From Cellulosimicrobium cellulans (GTDB lineage: Bacteria > Actinomycetota > Actinomycetes > Actinomycetales > Cellulomonadaceae), in contig NZ_BJNZ01000008.1 of the NCBI RefSeq assembly GCF_006539945.1, positions 62,001 to 126,000 on the forward strand: a DNA stretch of 64,000 nt, in the 5' to 3' direction. A model generated the notes under the pieces. The model was given only the letters and a program-made list of their open reading frames with translations. It searched no databases and was not told the DNA's origin. Each line of letters starts with the position of its first letter. The first letter of the stretch is position 1. Shown one piece after another: positions 9,210 through 17,195 of the stretch. The translations under genes and the position numbers were made by a program.

Positions 9210-9249
9210 GCGCGCCCCTGTGGACGGAACTCCGTCCACAGGGGCGCGC
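9210..9249 (+). terminator. 19-bp perfect hairpin terminator
   Basis: The arms 9210-9228 and 9231-9249 are perfect inverted copies (GCGCGCCCCTGTGGACGGA on the left) with only two bases between them. No T-run follows. The position after the permease stop fits termination of the ABC operon. Confidence 0.7.
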
Positions 9250-9293
9250 TCGTTCCCGGGCGGCTGCGTCGCCCTGTCGGGCACCATCGCCAC

Positions 9294-12200
9294 GTGCCGC
9301 CCGCCCTCGCCTCGACTCCCTCCGTCACCGCCCCCGCGCCACCCGCACCCGAGCGCGCCGGGCCGCGCGGCGAGGCGTGGCTGCGCGTCACGGTGCACCC
9401 CGCCACGGACGTCCTGCTCCCGTCCGGGGCACGCCTGGGCGACGTCCGCGCCGGTCTCGCCGAGCTCGTGTGCCGCCCGGAGCTGCGCACCGCCGCCCTG
9501 CTCGTGGACGGCGTCCCGGTCGACGACGACCAGCGCTGCGGGACCCGCCCCCTGCTCCCCGGGGCGACGGTCGCCGTCCCGCCCGCGGGCGGGAGGCCGG
9601 TCGCCGGCACGGCTCGCCCGGACGCCGTGCTCGCCGCCCCGCTCCACGTCGCCGTCCTCGCGGGCGGGGACGCGGGGCGGCTCGTCGCCGTCCCGGACGG
9701 CGCGGGCCGCACCCGGGTCGACGCGCTCGACGTCCGCCGCCGCGTCACGCGCCGCGGCACGCGGGTCCGCGTCCGCGTGCCGCGCGGGACCCGGCGCGTG
9801 CCCGACGACGCGGGGGTCCTCGTCGCACGACCTGCCGGGGCCGGCCGCCGGGTCGCGTCGTGGCGCACGGTCCGGTGGCGCACGGGCGACGCGCTCTCGA
9901 CCCCCCACGGCGTCTACGCCCTGCGACCGCGCCCCCTCCTCGTGCACGGACCCCGCACCGGCCCCGTCGACCCGGCCGCCGTCGACGCGTCCCCGGGTCG
10001 GCCGAGCGCGAGCCACCTCGCGACCGCGGCAGCACCCGCGGTCGCGTCGCTGGCCCTCGCCGTGGCGTTCCGCCAGCCGCTGTACGCGCTGCTCGCCCTC
10101 GCCGGGCCGCTCGCGCTCCTCGTCCCCGCGCTCGTCGAGGCGCACCGACGCCGCGCGGCCCGCGGGGGCGGCGGGGGTCCGGGGTCCGACGCGAGGCGAT
10201 CGCCGGGTGACGACGGTGCGCGGACGACGGCGCCCGTCGACCCGTTGCGCCCTCGGCCCGCCGACGCGCTCACCTGGGCGACGGTCGCCCGGCTCGCACC
10301 GGTCGCCGCGCCGCCCGGTGGGGCTCCGCCAGGCGCGGGCGCCGACCCGAGCGCCGCGGTGGCACCCGTCGCGCCCGTGCGGCTCCCCGACGGCTGCGTC
10401 GCCGTCGTCGGTCCCCGCGCCCTCGCGCTCGCGGCCGCGCGGGCCGTGCTCGGGGAGCTCCTGTCGACGGGCGCCGTACCGACGTTCCGGCACCCGCCGC
10501 ACTCCGCGTCCGACTGGGCCTGGTGCCGCTGGCTCCCTCGGGCGAGCGCCGTCGGCTCGCTGGACGCCGCACGGCCGCCGACCGGCCCGGCCACCGTCCT
10601 CGTCGTCGACGGGGCCCCGCCCGCGGGCGAGCTCGCCCGGGCGTGGGAGCGGCTCGGGCCCGCGGGGACCGACCTGCTCCTCGTGCTCGACGACGCGGCC
10701 CGCGTCCCGGCGTGGTGCCGGACGGTCGTGGACGTGGCCGGCCCGAGCGTCGTGGTCACCGGCCCGGACGACGCACGCACCGTGCGCGAGCACGTCGGGG
10801 CGAGCGAGGAGTGGGCCGTCGCGCTCGCCCGTCGGCTCGCCGCGGCGGACCACCTCGGTCGCCTGGACGGCACCGTCCCGGCCGGGCACGATCCCGGCGA
10901 CCCGACCTCGCCCTCGCTCCCGGCAGACGTCGCGCTCGGCGACCTCCTCGGCCTGCCGGGCGAGCCGGACGAGCTCACGGCGTGGGTCGACGCCCGCTGG
11001 CAGGACGCGGCGCAGCGCGACGGGACCGGCCTGCGGGCTGCGCTGGGCGTCGGGGCCGGGGGCGCACCGGTGACCGTGGACCTCGTCCGCGACGGCCCGC
11101 ACGTGCTCGTGGCCGGGACCACGGGGGCGGGCAAGTCGGAGCTCCTCCAGACCCTCGTCACGGGGCTCGCGCTGGGGCGCTCGCCGGCGGAGCTGTCGAT
11201 CGCGCTCGTCGACTTCAAGGGCGGCGCGAGCTTCGGGGCGTGCGGGCTCCTGCCGCACGTCGTGGGCACGGTGACCGATCTCGACCCGGGTCTCGCCGGC
11301 CGCGCGCTCGCCGGGCTGCGGTCCGAGCTGCGCCGGCGCGAGCGCGTGCTCGCCGCGGCGGGCGCGACCAGCGTCGACGAGCTCCCCCGAGGACGCCTGC
11401 CCCGGCTCGTCGTCGTGGTGGACGAGTTCCGGGCGCTCGCCGACGACCTGCCCGACCTGCTGCCCGGCCTGCTGCGCGTCGCCGCCCAGGGCCGCTCCCT
11501 CGGCGTGCACCTCGTGCTGGCGACGCAGCGGCCTGCCGGCGCGGTGAGCGCCGACGTCCGGGCCAACATCACCCTGCGCCTCGCCCTGCGGGTGGTCGAC
11601 GCCGCCGACTCGCGCGACGTCGTCGAGTCACCGCTCGCCGCGCTCGTCCCGGCGTCGGTGCCGGGGCGGCTCGTCCTGCGCCGGGGCGCCGAACCTCCGC
11701 TCGCGGTGCAGTGCGCCCGGGCCGGGGCCCCGGCGCGCGTCTCGGCGTCGGGTGCGCGCGGCGCTCCCCCGTGGGGCGTCGCAGGAGGCCTCCCCCACGG
11801 AGGCTCCCGCGCGCACGACGGCCACGCGCCCGGCACGGGAGCACCCCGGCCCGCCGACGACCGGCTCCCCCTGATCGTGGCGGCGGCCCGCGACGTCGCG
11901 GAGCGTGCCGGCCTGCGCCCGGCGCCGCCGCCGTGGCTGCCTGCCCTCCCCGACCAGGTCGGGCAGGACGACCTCGCGGACCTCGCGCGCGCGGCCGGCG
12001 CCGTGGCGCACGACGGCAGGCTCGGGACCGACGGCAGGCTCGGGACCGCCGACCCGCCGGGCGACGCTGCGCACCTCGGTGACGGTCGGGCCGACGCCGG
12101 GGTCGGCACGGTGCTCGCCGGAGCCGCGGGGCTGCCCGTCGCGCTCGGCGACGTCCCCGACCTGCAACGCCGGACCGTCGTCCGGTGGGACCCCCACGAC

Positions 12201-13655
12201 GGGCACCTCGCAGTGCTGGGCCGCGCACGCTCAGGGCGGACGACGGCGCTGCGGACCGTAGGACGGGCCGCGCTCGCGCTCGGGTGGGCGGTCCACGCCG
12301 TCGGGTCGGGGCTCGCCGACCTCGCGTCCCATCCCGGGACGGGGACGGTCGTCGACCGCGACGACCCGCGTCGGCTCGTCCGCCTCCTGCGGCTGCTCGC
12401 CGGTCACGACGACGGCCAGGGGCGCCCCGCGAGGACCGACGCCACCGACCGGGTCCTCCTGCTCGTCGACGACATCGAGGCCGTCCGGTCGGCCCTCGCG
12501 GGCGTGGCGGGCGGTGCCGGCGCCGACGCGCTCGCGGACGTGCTCACCGGCCCCGCCGCGGTCGCCATGGGGTGCACCGGCCCGACGGTCGCGGGGCTGT
12601 CGTCGCTGGTCGGGGTGCGCGCGGTCATGGTGTCGCGCGACCGTCACGACGACGTGGCGCTGGGCGTGCCCTCCGCGCTCGCCGGACAGGGAGGCCCGGC
12701 GGGGCGTGCCGTGTGGCTCGGTCCCGGCGAGCCGGTCCTGTGCCAGCTCGCTCTCTCCGCGACGCCGCCGGAGCACGCTCCCGGGAGGTCGGCGCTCCCG
12801 GCCGCCGACGGGCCGGGCACGCCGGACCGGGACGCTCCGCCCGGCGCGTTCCGGCTCGCACCCCTGCCCGCGCGAGTCGCGCCCGCCGACCTCACCACCC
12901 CGGATCCGCTCCTCGCGTCGGCCGGTCCGGGCATCGAGCCGACGGGTTCGCGCCTCGCGTCGGCTGCGCTCCACGTCCCGGTGGGTCGGGGCGGCGACAC
13001 GGCCGTCACGGTCACGCTGGACGTGTCGGGCGGAGCGCTCGTGGTCGGCCCGCCGGGCTCGGGGCGCACGAGCGCGCTGACCCTCCTCGCGCGGCACGTG
13101 GCGCGCGCGGGCGCCCTGCGCGCGGTCGTCGCCCGCGACGACGCGCTCGCCGCGGCCGCCAGACCCGGGACCGAGGTGGTCCGCCGGTACGCGCCGGCCG
13201 ACGTCGGCGCTCTCCTCGACGTCGTCGGCACGCGCGAGCCCGGGCAGGAGGATGCGTGCGAGAACGGTCCACGGGGACTGCCCGGTGTGGTCGTGGTCGA
13301 CGACCTGGAGGTCCTCGTCCAGCTCTGCGTGGTCGAGGGCGAACGGCTCGCGGCAGCGTGCCGGGACGGCCTCGTGCTCCTCGCGTCCGCGACGACCGGC
13401 GGCGCCGCGTCGGCGCTGCGCGGCCCGCTCGCGGACCTGCGCGGCGTGCGCGCCGGCATCGTCCTCGCGCCGGGTGAGCGCGGCAGCACCGAGGTGTTCG
13501 GTCGTGGCCTCGAGTGGCTCGCCGAGCCGGGACGACCGCGGCCCGGCCGCGGGGTGCTCGTCCAGGGCGCCCGGCTCACACCGGTGCAGCTCGCGCTGCC
13601 CTCGGCGGGCGGTCGAGGCTCAGGGACCTACGCGCAGCCAGGGCGTCGGGCGTGA
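9294..13655 (+). CDS. FtsK/SpoIIIE-like triple-ATPase protein (EssC/EccC-like), orphan
   Basis: This 1453-residue protein begins with a ubiquitin/FHA-like region (about 20-100), then a low-complexity section and a transmembrane pair near 245-280. Three RecA-like domains follow. The first has a canonical Walker A, GTTGAGKS at 608-615, and Walker B LVVVVDEF. In the second and third the Walker A Lys is Arg (GRARSGRTT near 980, GPPGSGRTS near 1252), as expected for degenerate regulatory domains of EssC/EccC-type coupling ATPases of type VII secretion. No WXG100, EccB/D/E or mycosin gene is nearby. The GTG at 9294 is the first plausible start after the terminator and has no clear ribosome binding site. 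Which substrates it moves is unknown. Confidence 0.86.
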   Translation: MPPALASTPSVTAPAPPAPERAGPRGEAWLRVTVHPATDVLLPSGARLGDVRAGLAELVCRPELRTAALLVDGVPVDDDQRCGTRPLLPGATVAVPPAGGRPVAGTARPDAVLAAPLHVAVLAGGDAGRLVAVPDGAGRTRVDALDVRRRVTRRGTRVRVRVPRGTRRVPDDAGVLVARPAGAGRRVASWRTVRWRTGDALSTPHGVYALRPRPLLVHGPRTGPVDPAAVDASPGRPSASHLATAAAPAVASLALAVAFRQPLYALLALAGPLALLVPALVEAHRRRAARGGGGGPGSDARRSPGDDGARTTAPVDPLRPRPADALTWATVARLAPVAAPPGGAPPGAGADPSAAVAPVAPVRLPDGCVAVVGPRALALAAARAVLGELLSTGAVPTFRHPPHSASDWAWCRWLPRASAVGSLDAARPPTGPATVLVVDGAPPAGELARAWERLGPAGTDLLLVLDDAARVPAWCRTVVDVAGPSVVVTGPDDARTVREHVGASEEWAVALARRLAAADHLGRLDGTVPAGHDPGDPTSPSLPADVALGDLLGLPGEPDELTAWVDARWQDAAQRDGTGLRAALGVGAGGAPVTVDLVRDGPHVLVAGTTGAGKSELLQTLVTGLALGRSPAELSIALVDFKGGASFGACGLLPHVVGTVTDLDPGLAGRALAGLRSELRRRERVLAAAGATSVDELPRGRLPRLVVVVDEFRALADDLPDLLPGLLRVAAQGRSLGVHLVLATQRPAGAVSADVRANITLRLALRVVDAADSRDVVESPLAALVPASVPGRLVLRRGAEPPLAVQCARAGAPARVSASGARGAPPWGVAGGLPHGGSRAHDGHAPGTGAPRPADDRLPLIVAAARDVAERAGLRPAPPPWLPALPDQVGQDDLADLARAAGAVAHDGRLGTDGRLGTADPPGDAAHLGDGRADAGVGTVLAGAAGLPVALGDVPDLQRRTVVRWDPHDGHLAVLGRARSGRTTALRTVGRAALALGWAVHAVGSGLADLASHPGTGTVVDRDDPRRLVRLLRLLAGHDDGQGRPARTDATDRVLLLVDDIEAVRSALAGVAGGAGADALADVLTGPAAVAMGCTGPTVAGLSSLVGVRAVMVSRDRHDDVALGVPSALAGQGGPAGRAVWLGPGEPVLCQLALSATPPEHAPGRSALPAADGPGTPDRDAPPGAFRLAPLPARVAPADLTTPDPLLASAGPGIEPTGSRLASAALHVPVGRGGDTAVTVTLDVSGGALVVGPPGSGRTSALTLLARHVARAGALRAVVARDDALAAAARPGTEVVRRYAPADVGALLDVVGTREPGQEDACENGPRGLPGVVVVDDLEVLVQLCVVEGERLAAACRDGLVLLASATTGGAASALRGPLADLRGVRAGIVLAPGERGSTEVFGRGLEWLAEPGRPRPGRGVLVQGARLTPVQLALPSAGGRGSGTYAQPGRRA

Positions 13656-13686
13656 CGTACCGGGTGTGCCCGGGTGCCCGGCACGG

Positions 13687-13735
13687 CCCGGGAGTCAGGC
13701 CGCCGCCCGGGAGTCAGGCCGCGGCGCGGGAGTCA
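13687..13735. repeat. 19-bp-period tandem repeat, 2.5 units
   Basis: The unit CCCGGGAGTCAGGCCGC occurs at 13687-13703 and 13706-13722, and a degenerate third unit (GCGGGAGTCAC) starts near 13725. It overlaps the 3' end and stop codon of the leftward membrane-protein gene. It looks like local slippage. Confidence 0.6.
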
Positions 13736-14187
13736 CGGGTCGTGGCCTCGACGACCGGCCGCAGCATGAGGAGGACGAAGACCACCACGGCGAGCACGAG
13801 CGCGGCGACGACCCACGGCGTGACACCCACCTGGAGCGAGCTGATCGCCACGACGGCCTGGAGGATCTGCCACGTCGCGACCGGCGACCGCGCCCAGCGC
13901 TGCCCGCGCAGCAGACCACGCAGGCTCGCGGCGAGCACCGCGGCGACGCCCAGCGCGAAGACGACGAGGAACACGCTGACCCCGAACGACTGCGACCCGC
14001 CGCGCACGAGCTCGACGAGGAGGAGGACCGCGCCGACGACGAGGACCGCGGCCTCGATCCCGACCCCGACGAGGAGCGCGGTCAGCGCCGGGGGTCGCGA
14101 GGCGCCGTCGGGCGCCGGACCAGGCGTCGGGACGGGCGTCGTCGGGGGCTGCTCGGGCGGCTGTCCGGAGGGCTTGCGGGGAGGCAC
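13714..14187 (-). CDS. small four-helix membrane protein, unknown function
   Basis: This 157-residue protein starts with a Pro-rich cytoplasmic segment (PPRKPSGQPPEQPPTT) followed by four hydrophobic helices (about 39-63, 70-92, 105-122 and 126-146) and a short polar tail. I do not recognise a named family. The GTG at 14187 is preferred over an in-frame GTG at 14193 because a TACGCT -10 box (14196-14201, reverse strand) would place the transcription start at 14187-14189. It is convergent with the EssC-like gene and divergent from whiB1. Its last codons overlap a tandem repeat. It could simply be a structural membrane protein. Confidence 0.72.
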   Translation of the reverse strand: MPPRKPSGQPPEQPPTTPVPTPGPAPDGASRPPALTALLVGVGIEAAVLVVGAVLLLVELVRGGSQSFGVSVFLVVFALGVAAVLAASLRGLLRGQRWARSPVATWQILQAVVAISSLQVGVTPWVVAALVLAVVVFVLLMLRPVVEATTRDSRAAA

Positions 14188-14218
14188 GATCACCCAGCGT
14201 ACGCGCCGACCTGCGGCT

Positions 14219-14232
14219 TCACACCCGTGTGA
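14219..14232. promoter_or_regulatory. palindrome TCACAC-CC-GTGTGA upstream of whiB1
   Basis: A 6+2+6 perfect inverted repeat lies in the divergent region between the membrane-protein gene and whiB1. The half-sites are ordered opposite to a CRP site (TGTGA-N6-TCACA), so a CRP-family regulator is not implied. Confidence 0.35.
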
Positions 14233-14298
14233 CGAAGACCTCACGATTCATGCGACGGAAACTTTCTCGTAACCCCTTGTGCTGCGCTTCACGAGGTG

Positions 14299-14311
14299 TG
14301 AACCTGGTTCA
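14299..14311. promoter_or_regulatory. palindrome TGAACC-T-GGTTCA upstream of whiB1
   Basis: A perfect 6+1+6 inverted repeat lies about 112 nt upstream of the whiB1 ATG. It is a candidate operator; its protein is unknown. Confidence 0.4.
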
Positions 14312-14422
14312 AGCATCAATCACCCCCGCCTCGAGCCCTGGTCCAGGCAGCCCCTGCTGGGCATCACCGCGACGAGTCATCACCTCGCGACCAGGCTCCC
14401 CTCTGCCAAGGAGACGACGATC

Positions 14423-14671
14423 ATGGACTGGCGCCACCGCGCAGCCTGCCTCGACGAAGACCCTGAGCTCTTCTTCCCCATCGGCAACACCGGACCCGCG
14501 CTCCTCCAGATCGAGGAGGCGAAGGCCGTGTGCCGTCGCTGCGACGTCGTCGACACGTGCCTCAAGTGGGCCATCGAGTCCGGGCAGGACGCGGGCGTCT
14601 GGGGCGGCCTCTCCGAGGACGAGCGCCGCGCGCTCAAGCGCCGCACCGCTCGCGCGCGCCGCGCCGGCTGA
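14423..14671 (+). CDS. whiB1: WhiB-family iron-sulfur transcription factor
   Basis: This 82-residue protein has the four cluster ligands Cys9, Cys37, Cys40 and Cys46, the GVWGG turn at 58-62 and a basic C-terminal tail (RRALKRRTARARRAG). The opening MDWRH, the DEDPELFFP and GPALLQI segments and the short length match M. tuberculosis WhiB1 and Streptomyces WblE closely. WhiB1 carries a nitric-oxide-sensitive [4Fe-4S] cluster and works with the primary sigma factor. An AGGAGACG ribosome binding site precedes the ATG. It is convergent with pdtaS, the same pairing as in M. tuberculosis (whiB1, pdtaS), with a bidirectional terminator between them. Confidence 0.96.
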   Translation: MDWRHRAACLDEDPELFFPIGNTGPALLQIEEAKAVCRRCDVVDTCLKWAIESGQDAGVWGGLSEDERRALKRRTARARRAG

Positions 14672-14706
14672 CCACGCTCCGCCCCCACGGGCGTCGAGCA
14701 GCACGT

Positions 14707-14748
14707 CGACGACGGGCCGTCATCCTCCGGGGTGGCGGCCCGTCGTCG
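14707..14748. terminator. bidirectional hairpin terminator between whiB1 and pdtaS
   Basis: Perfect 13-bp arms (14707-14719 and 14736-14748, CGACGACGGGCCG on the left) flank a 16-nt loop. It lies between convergent genes. Confidence 0.75.
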
Positions 14749-14806
14749 TAACAGGCGGTCGAACCTGGCGATCGTGCCAGGCGCGCGACCGACAGGACGC
14801 GAGGTC

Positions 14807-16297
14807 TCAGCCCTGCCGGTTGCCGTCGCGCAGGACGAGGGCGAGCACGACCTGCGTACCCCCGCCAGGTCGCGGCGACCACTCGATGGTGCCGCCGAGC
14901 TCGTTCGTGACGAGCGTGCGCACGATCTGCGTCCCCAGGCCGCTCTTCGCGGCCTTGCCTGCCCGGGCGACATCGCCGTCGGGCATGCCGATGCCGTCGT
15001 CCGCGACCACGATGCGCAGCGCGGAGCCCTCGCGCTCGACCGCGACCTCGACGGTCCCGGTGTCCTGCTTGGCGAGGCCGTGCTCGACCGCGTTGGTGAC
15101 GAGCTCGGTGAGGATGAGTGCGAGCGGCGTCGCGTCCTCCGCCGGCACGAGGCCGAAGCTCCCGGTGCGGACGGTGCGCACGCTCGTGTCCGCCGACGCG
15201 ACGTCGGCGGCGAGGCGCAGGGCCCGGCCCACCATGTCGTCGAACTCGACCTCCTCGTCGAGCGTCTGCGACAGACTCTCGTGCACGAGCGCGATCGTCG
15301 CGACGCGACGCATGGCCTCCTCGAGGGCGGCGCGCGCCTCGGGCACGTCCATGCGGCGGGCCTGGAGGCGCAGGAGCGCGGCGACGGTCTGGAGGTTGTT
15401 CTTCACGCGGTGGTGGATCTCGCGGATCGTCGCGTCCTTGGTGATGAGCTCGCGCTCGCGCCGCCGCAGCTCGGACACGTCGCGGCACAGCAGGACGGCG
15501 CCGATGCGCTGGCCCGACTCGGTGAGCGGCAGCGCGCGCAGCGACAGCGCGACGCGCTGCGCCTCGATCTCCGTGCGCCAGGGCGCGCGGCCCATGACGA
15601 CGAGCGGGAGCGACTCGTCGACGGGGGTCTGGTGCTCGATGAGGTCGGCCGTGACCTCGGCGAGCGACCGCCCGACGAGCGGGCCGATGACGCCGAGGCG
15701 GTGGAAGCAGCTCAGCGCGTTGGGGCTCGCGTAGAGGACCTCGCCCTCGGAGTTGAGCCGGATGAGGCCGTCGCCGACGCGCGGGGCGCCGCGGCGCGGT
15801 CCGGTCGCCGCGTTGGGGAAGGGGAACTCGCCGCGGGAGATCATCGCGATGAGGTCGTCCGCGGCCTCGACGTAGTTGAGCTCGAGGCGGCTGGGCGTGC
15901 GCCCGCTGCCGAGGTTGGTCTGCCGCGCGACGACGGCGATCGCGCGCCCGGCGTGCAGCACGGGGATCGCCTCCTCCCGCACCGCGTACGCGCCGAACCA
16001 GCGCGGCTCGCGCGAGCGCTGGGAACGGACCTCGGTGAGCGCGCGCTCGAGCTGCGGGCGCTGCCCCTCGGGGGCGGACGAGCCCACGATGTCGTCGTAG
16101 TGGACGGTCGCGCCGGTCGACGGGCGGCACTGCGAGACGGCGACGAAGTTGCCGTCGGTCGTGGGGAGCCACAGCACGAGGTCGGCGAACGCGAGGTCGG
16201 AGATCACCTGCCAGTCGCCCACGAGCAGGTGCAACCACTCGTTGTCCGCCGGGCTGAGGTCGGCGTGGCGGGAGATGAGGTCACTCATGGCAGACAC
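14807..16297 (-). CDS. pdtaS: PdtaS-type sensor histidine kinase
   Basis: This 496-residue protein has an N-terminal GAF-like domain (about 5-160), a PAS domain (about 185-275), and then a HisKA_2 domain with EIHHRVKNNLQTVAALLRLQ. The first His of the HHR motif is residue 295. The HATPase domain shows ELVTNAVEHGL, DDGIGMP and SGLGTQIVRTLV. This soluble architecture and the placement beside whiB1 match M. tuberculosis PdtaS, which signals through an ANTAR-domain regulator (PdtaR) that acts on RNA; no PdtaR gene is in this window. A TACGCT -10 box (16305-16310, reverse strand) ends 7 nt before the GTG at 16297, favouring that start over the ATG at 16288. Confidence 0.93.
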   Translation of the reverse strand: MSAMSDLISRHADLSPADNEWLHLLVGDWQVISDLAFADLVLWLPTTDGNFVAVSQCRPSTGATVHYDDIVGSSAPEGQRPQLERALTEVRSQRSREPRWFGAYAVREEAIPVLHAGRAIAVVARQTNLGSGRTPSRLELNYVEAADDLIAMISRGEFPFPNAATGPRRGAPRVGDGLIRLNSEGEVLYASPNALSCFHRLGVIGPLVGRSLAEVTADLIEHQTPVDESLPLVVMGRAPWRTEIEAQRVALSLRALPLTESGQRIGAVLLCRDVSELRRRERELITKDATIREIHHRVKNNLQTVAALLRLQARRMDVPEARAALEEAMRRVATIALVHESLSQTLDEEVEFDDMVGRALRLAADVASADTSVRTVRTGSFGLVPAEDATPLALILTELVTNAVEHGLAKQDTGTVEVAVEREGSALRIVVADDGIGMPDGDVARAGKAAKSGLGTQIVRTLVTNELGGTIEWSPRPGGGTQVVLALVLRDGNRQG

Positions 16298-16304
16298 GGA
16301 CCCC

Positions 16305-16310
16305 AGCGTA
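16305..16310 (-). promoter_or_regulatory. pdtaS: -10 box of pdtaS (leaderless)
   Basis: TACGCT on the reverse strand is followed by seven bases and the GTG at 16297. No ribosome binding site lies between. Confidence 0.6.
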
Positions 16311-16433
16311 AGGGGGTCGGACCGGTAGAGTCCCCTCAGCGCCCGCCCGCGCGGTCGCCCGAACCCGCCGACCGGCCCGGCGGCCGACCCGCACGGGTCG
16401 GCGGCAGGTCGGCCCGTGGCCCGAGGAGGTCCC

Positions 16434-16934
16434 GTGCACCTGAGCGTCGAGCTCCGCTATCCCGCCGCCGTCCCCGTGGTCGGCGCGATGCTCGCCGACG
16501 AGGAGTTCGTGCGCTGGCGCGCCGCACGCTCGGGCGGCGACGGGGCCCACGTCGAGCAGGTCGACGTCACCGGCGGTGCCGCCGAGGGGTTCACCGTGAC
16601 GGTCCGCCGCACCCTGCCCACCGACCAGATCCCGGCCCACGTCCGGTCCTTCGTCGGGGGCCAGCTCGAGATCCGTCAGGCCGAGGCGTGGGAGCCCGAG
16701 CGCGACGGCGAGCGGGCCGGGACCGTGTCGCTCGAGATCACCGGCGCCCCGGTGCGGCTCACGGGCACGGTCACGCTCTGGTCCGACGGCGACGGCACCG
16801 TGGAGCGCTACGCGGGCGAGGTGAAGGCCTCGGTGCCGCTGTTCGGGGGCGCGATCGAGCAGGCCGCCGCGGAGGCCGTGCGCGCCGCGCTGGCGGCGGA
16901 GGAGGCGGCGGGTCGGGAGTGGCTCGCCCGCTGA
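16434..16934 (+). CDS. DUF2505 family protein
   Basis: This 166-residue protein is a single alpha/beta domain with no signal peptide or membrane helix. It opens HLSVELRYPAAVPVVGAMLADEEFVRWR and contains TLPTDQIPAHVRSFVG, which fits the actinobacterial DUF2505 family (START/polyketide-cyclase-like fold, ligand unknown). The GTG at 16434 has an AGGAGG ribosome binding site 4 nt upstream, which decides the start. It is divergent from pdtaS. No function is established for the family; lipid or hydrophobic ligand binding is conjecture from the fold. Confidence 0.82.
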   Translation: MHLSVELRYPAAVPVVGAMLADEEFVRWRAARSGGDGAHVEQVDVTGGAAEGFTVTVRRTLPTDQIPAHVRSFVGGQLEIRQAEAWEPERDGERAGTVSLEITGAPVRLTGTVTLWSDGDGTVERYAGEVKASVPLFGGAIEQAAAEAVRAALAAEEAAGREWLAR

Positions 16935-17049
16935 GGTCGCGGTCGACTCCAGGGCGCCCGCGGAGCCGGTCTCGAACCGGTAACGATTTCCGCCGAACCC
17001 GACCGGACGGTAGGTCGCAATAACGCTCTGACCTGCGTCGATGCGGTAG

Positions 17050-17063
17050 TGGGAGCGCGACCA
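17050..17063. promoter_or_regulatory. upstream CelR/CebR-type operator (O1)
   Basis: TGGGAGCGCGACCA resembles the palindrome TGGGAGCGCTCCCA bound by CelR of Thermobifida and CebR of Streptomyces. It lies about 25 bp upstream of the -35 box, so it may act by looping with O2 and O3. Confidence 0.6.
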
Positions 17064-17087
17064 CACCGCATCGAGGGTGACCGGCGC

Positions 17088-17117
17088 TTGACACGGGATC
17101 GGCAGGGAAAGCACGAT
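17088..17117 (+). promoter_or_regulatory. promoter of the cebE-like operon
   Basis: A consensus -35 TTGACA (17088-17093) and a weaker -10 CACGAT (17112-17117) are separated by 18 bp. The predicted transcription start is near 17124, just ahead of two LacI-type operators. Confidence 0.6.
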
Positions 17118-17129
17118 CACCCCGTTGTG

Positions 17130-17143
17130 TGGAAGCGCTACCA
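17130..17143. promoter_or_regulatory. CelR/CebR-type operator (O2)
   Basis: TGGAAGCGCTACCA is a near-perfect CebR/CelR palindrome just downstream of the predicted transcription start. Confidence 0.75.
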
Positions 17144-17151
17144 CTTCGTGG

Positions 17152-17165
17152 TGGGAGCGCTGCCA
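17152..17165. promoter_or_regulatory. CelR/CebR-type operator (O3)
   Basis: TGGGAGCGCTGCCA differs from the perfect palindrome at one position. It starts exactly 22 bp after O2, two helical turns, so both face the same side of the DNA. Confidence 0.78.
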
Positions 17166-17195
17166 CGACCCCGCCCCACCGACAAGGGAGTCACC

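Noticed and set aside
8256-11510. Open frame of 1084 codons on the reverse strand
   Set aside because: It is antisense to the ABC permease and the EssC-like gene, has Arg/Gly/Ala-rich composition without any domain, and is a by-product of high GC content.
14219-14232. CRP/GlxR site upstream of whiB1
   Set aside because: The half-sites are in the reverse order (TCACAC...GTGTGA) with a 2-bp gap, unlike TGTGA-N6-TCACA.
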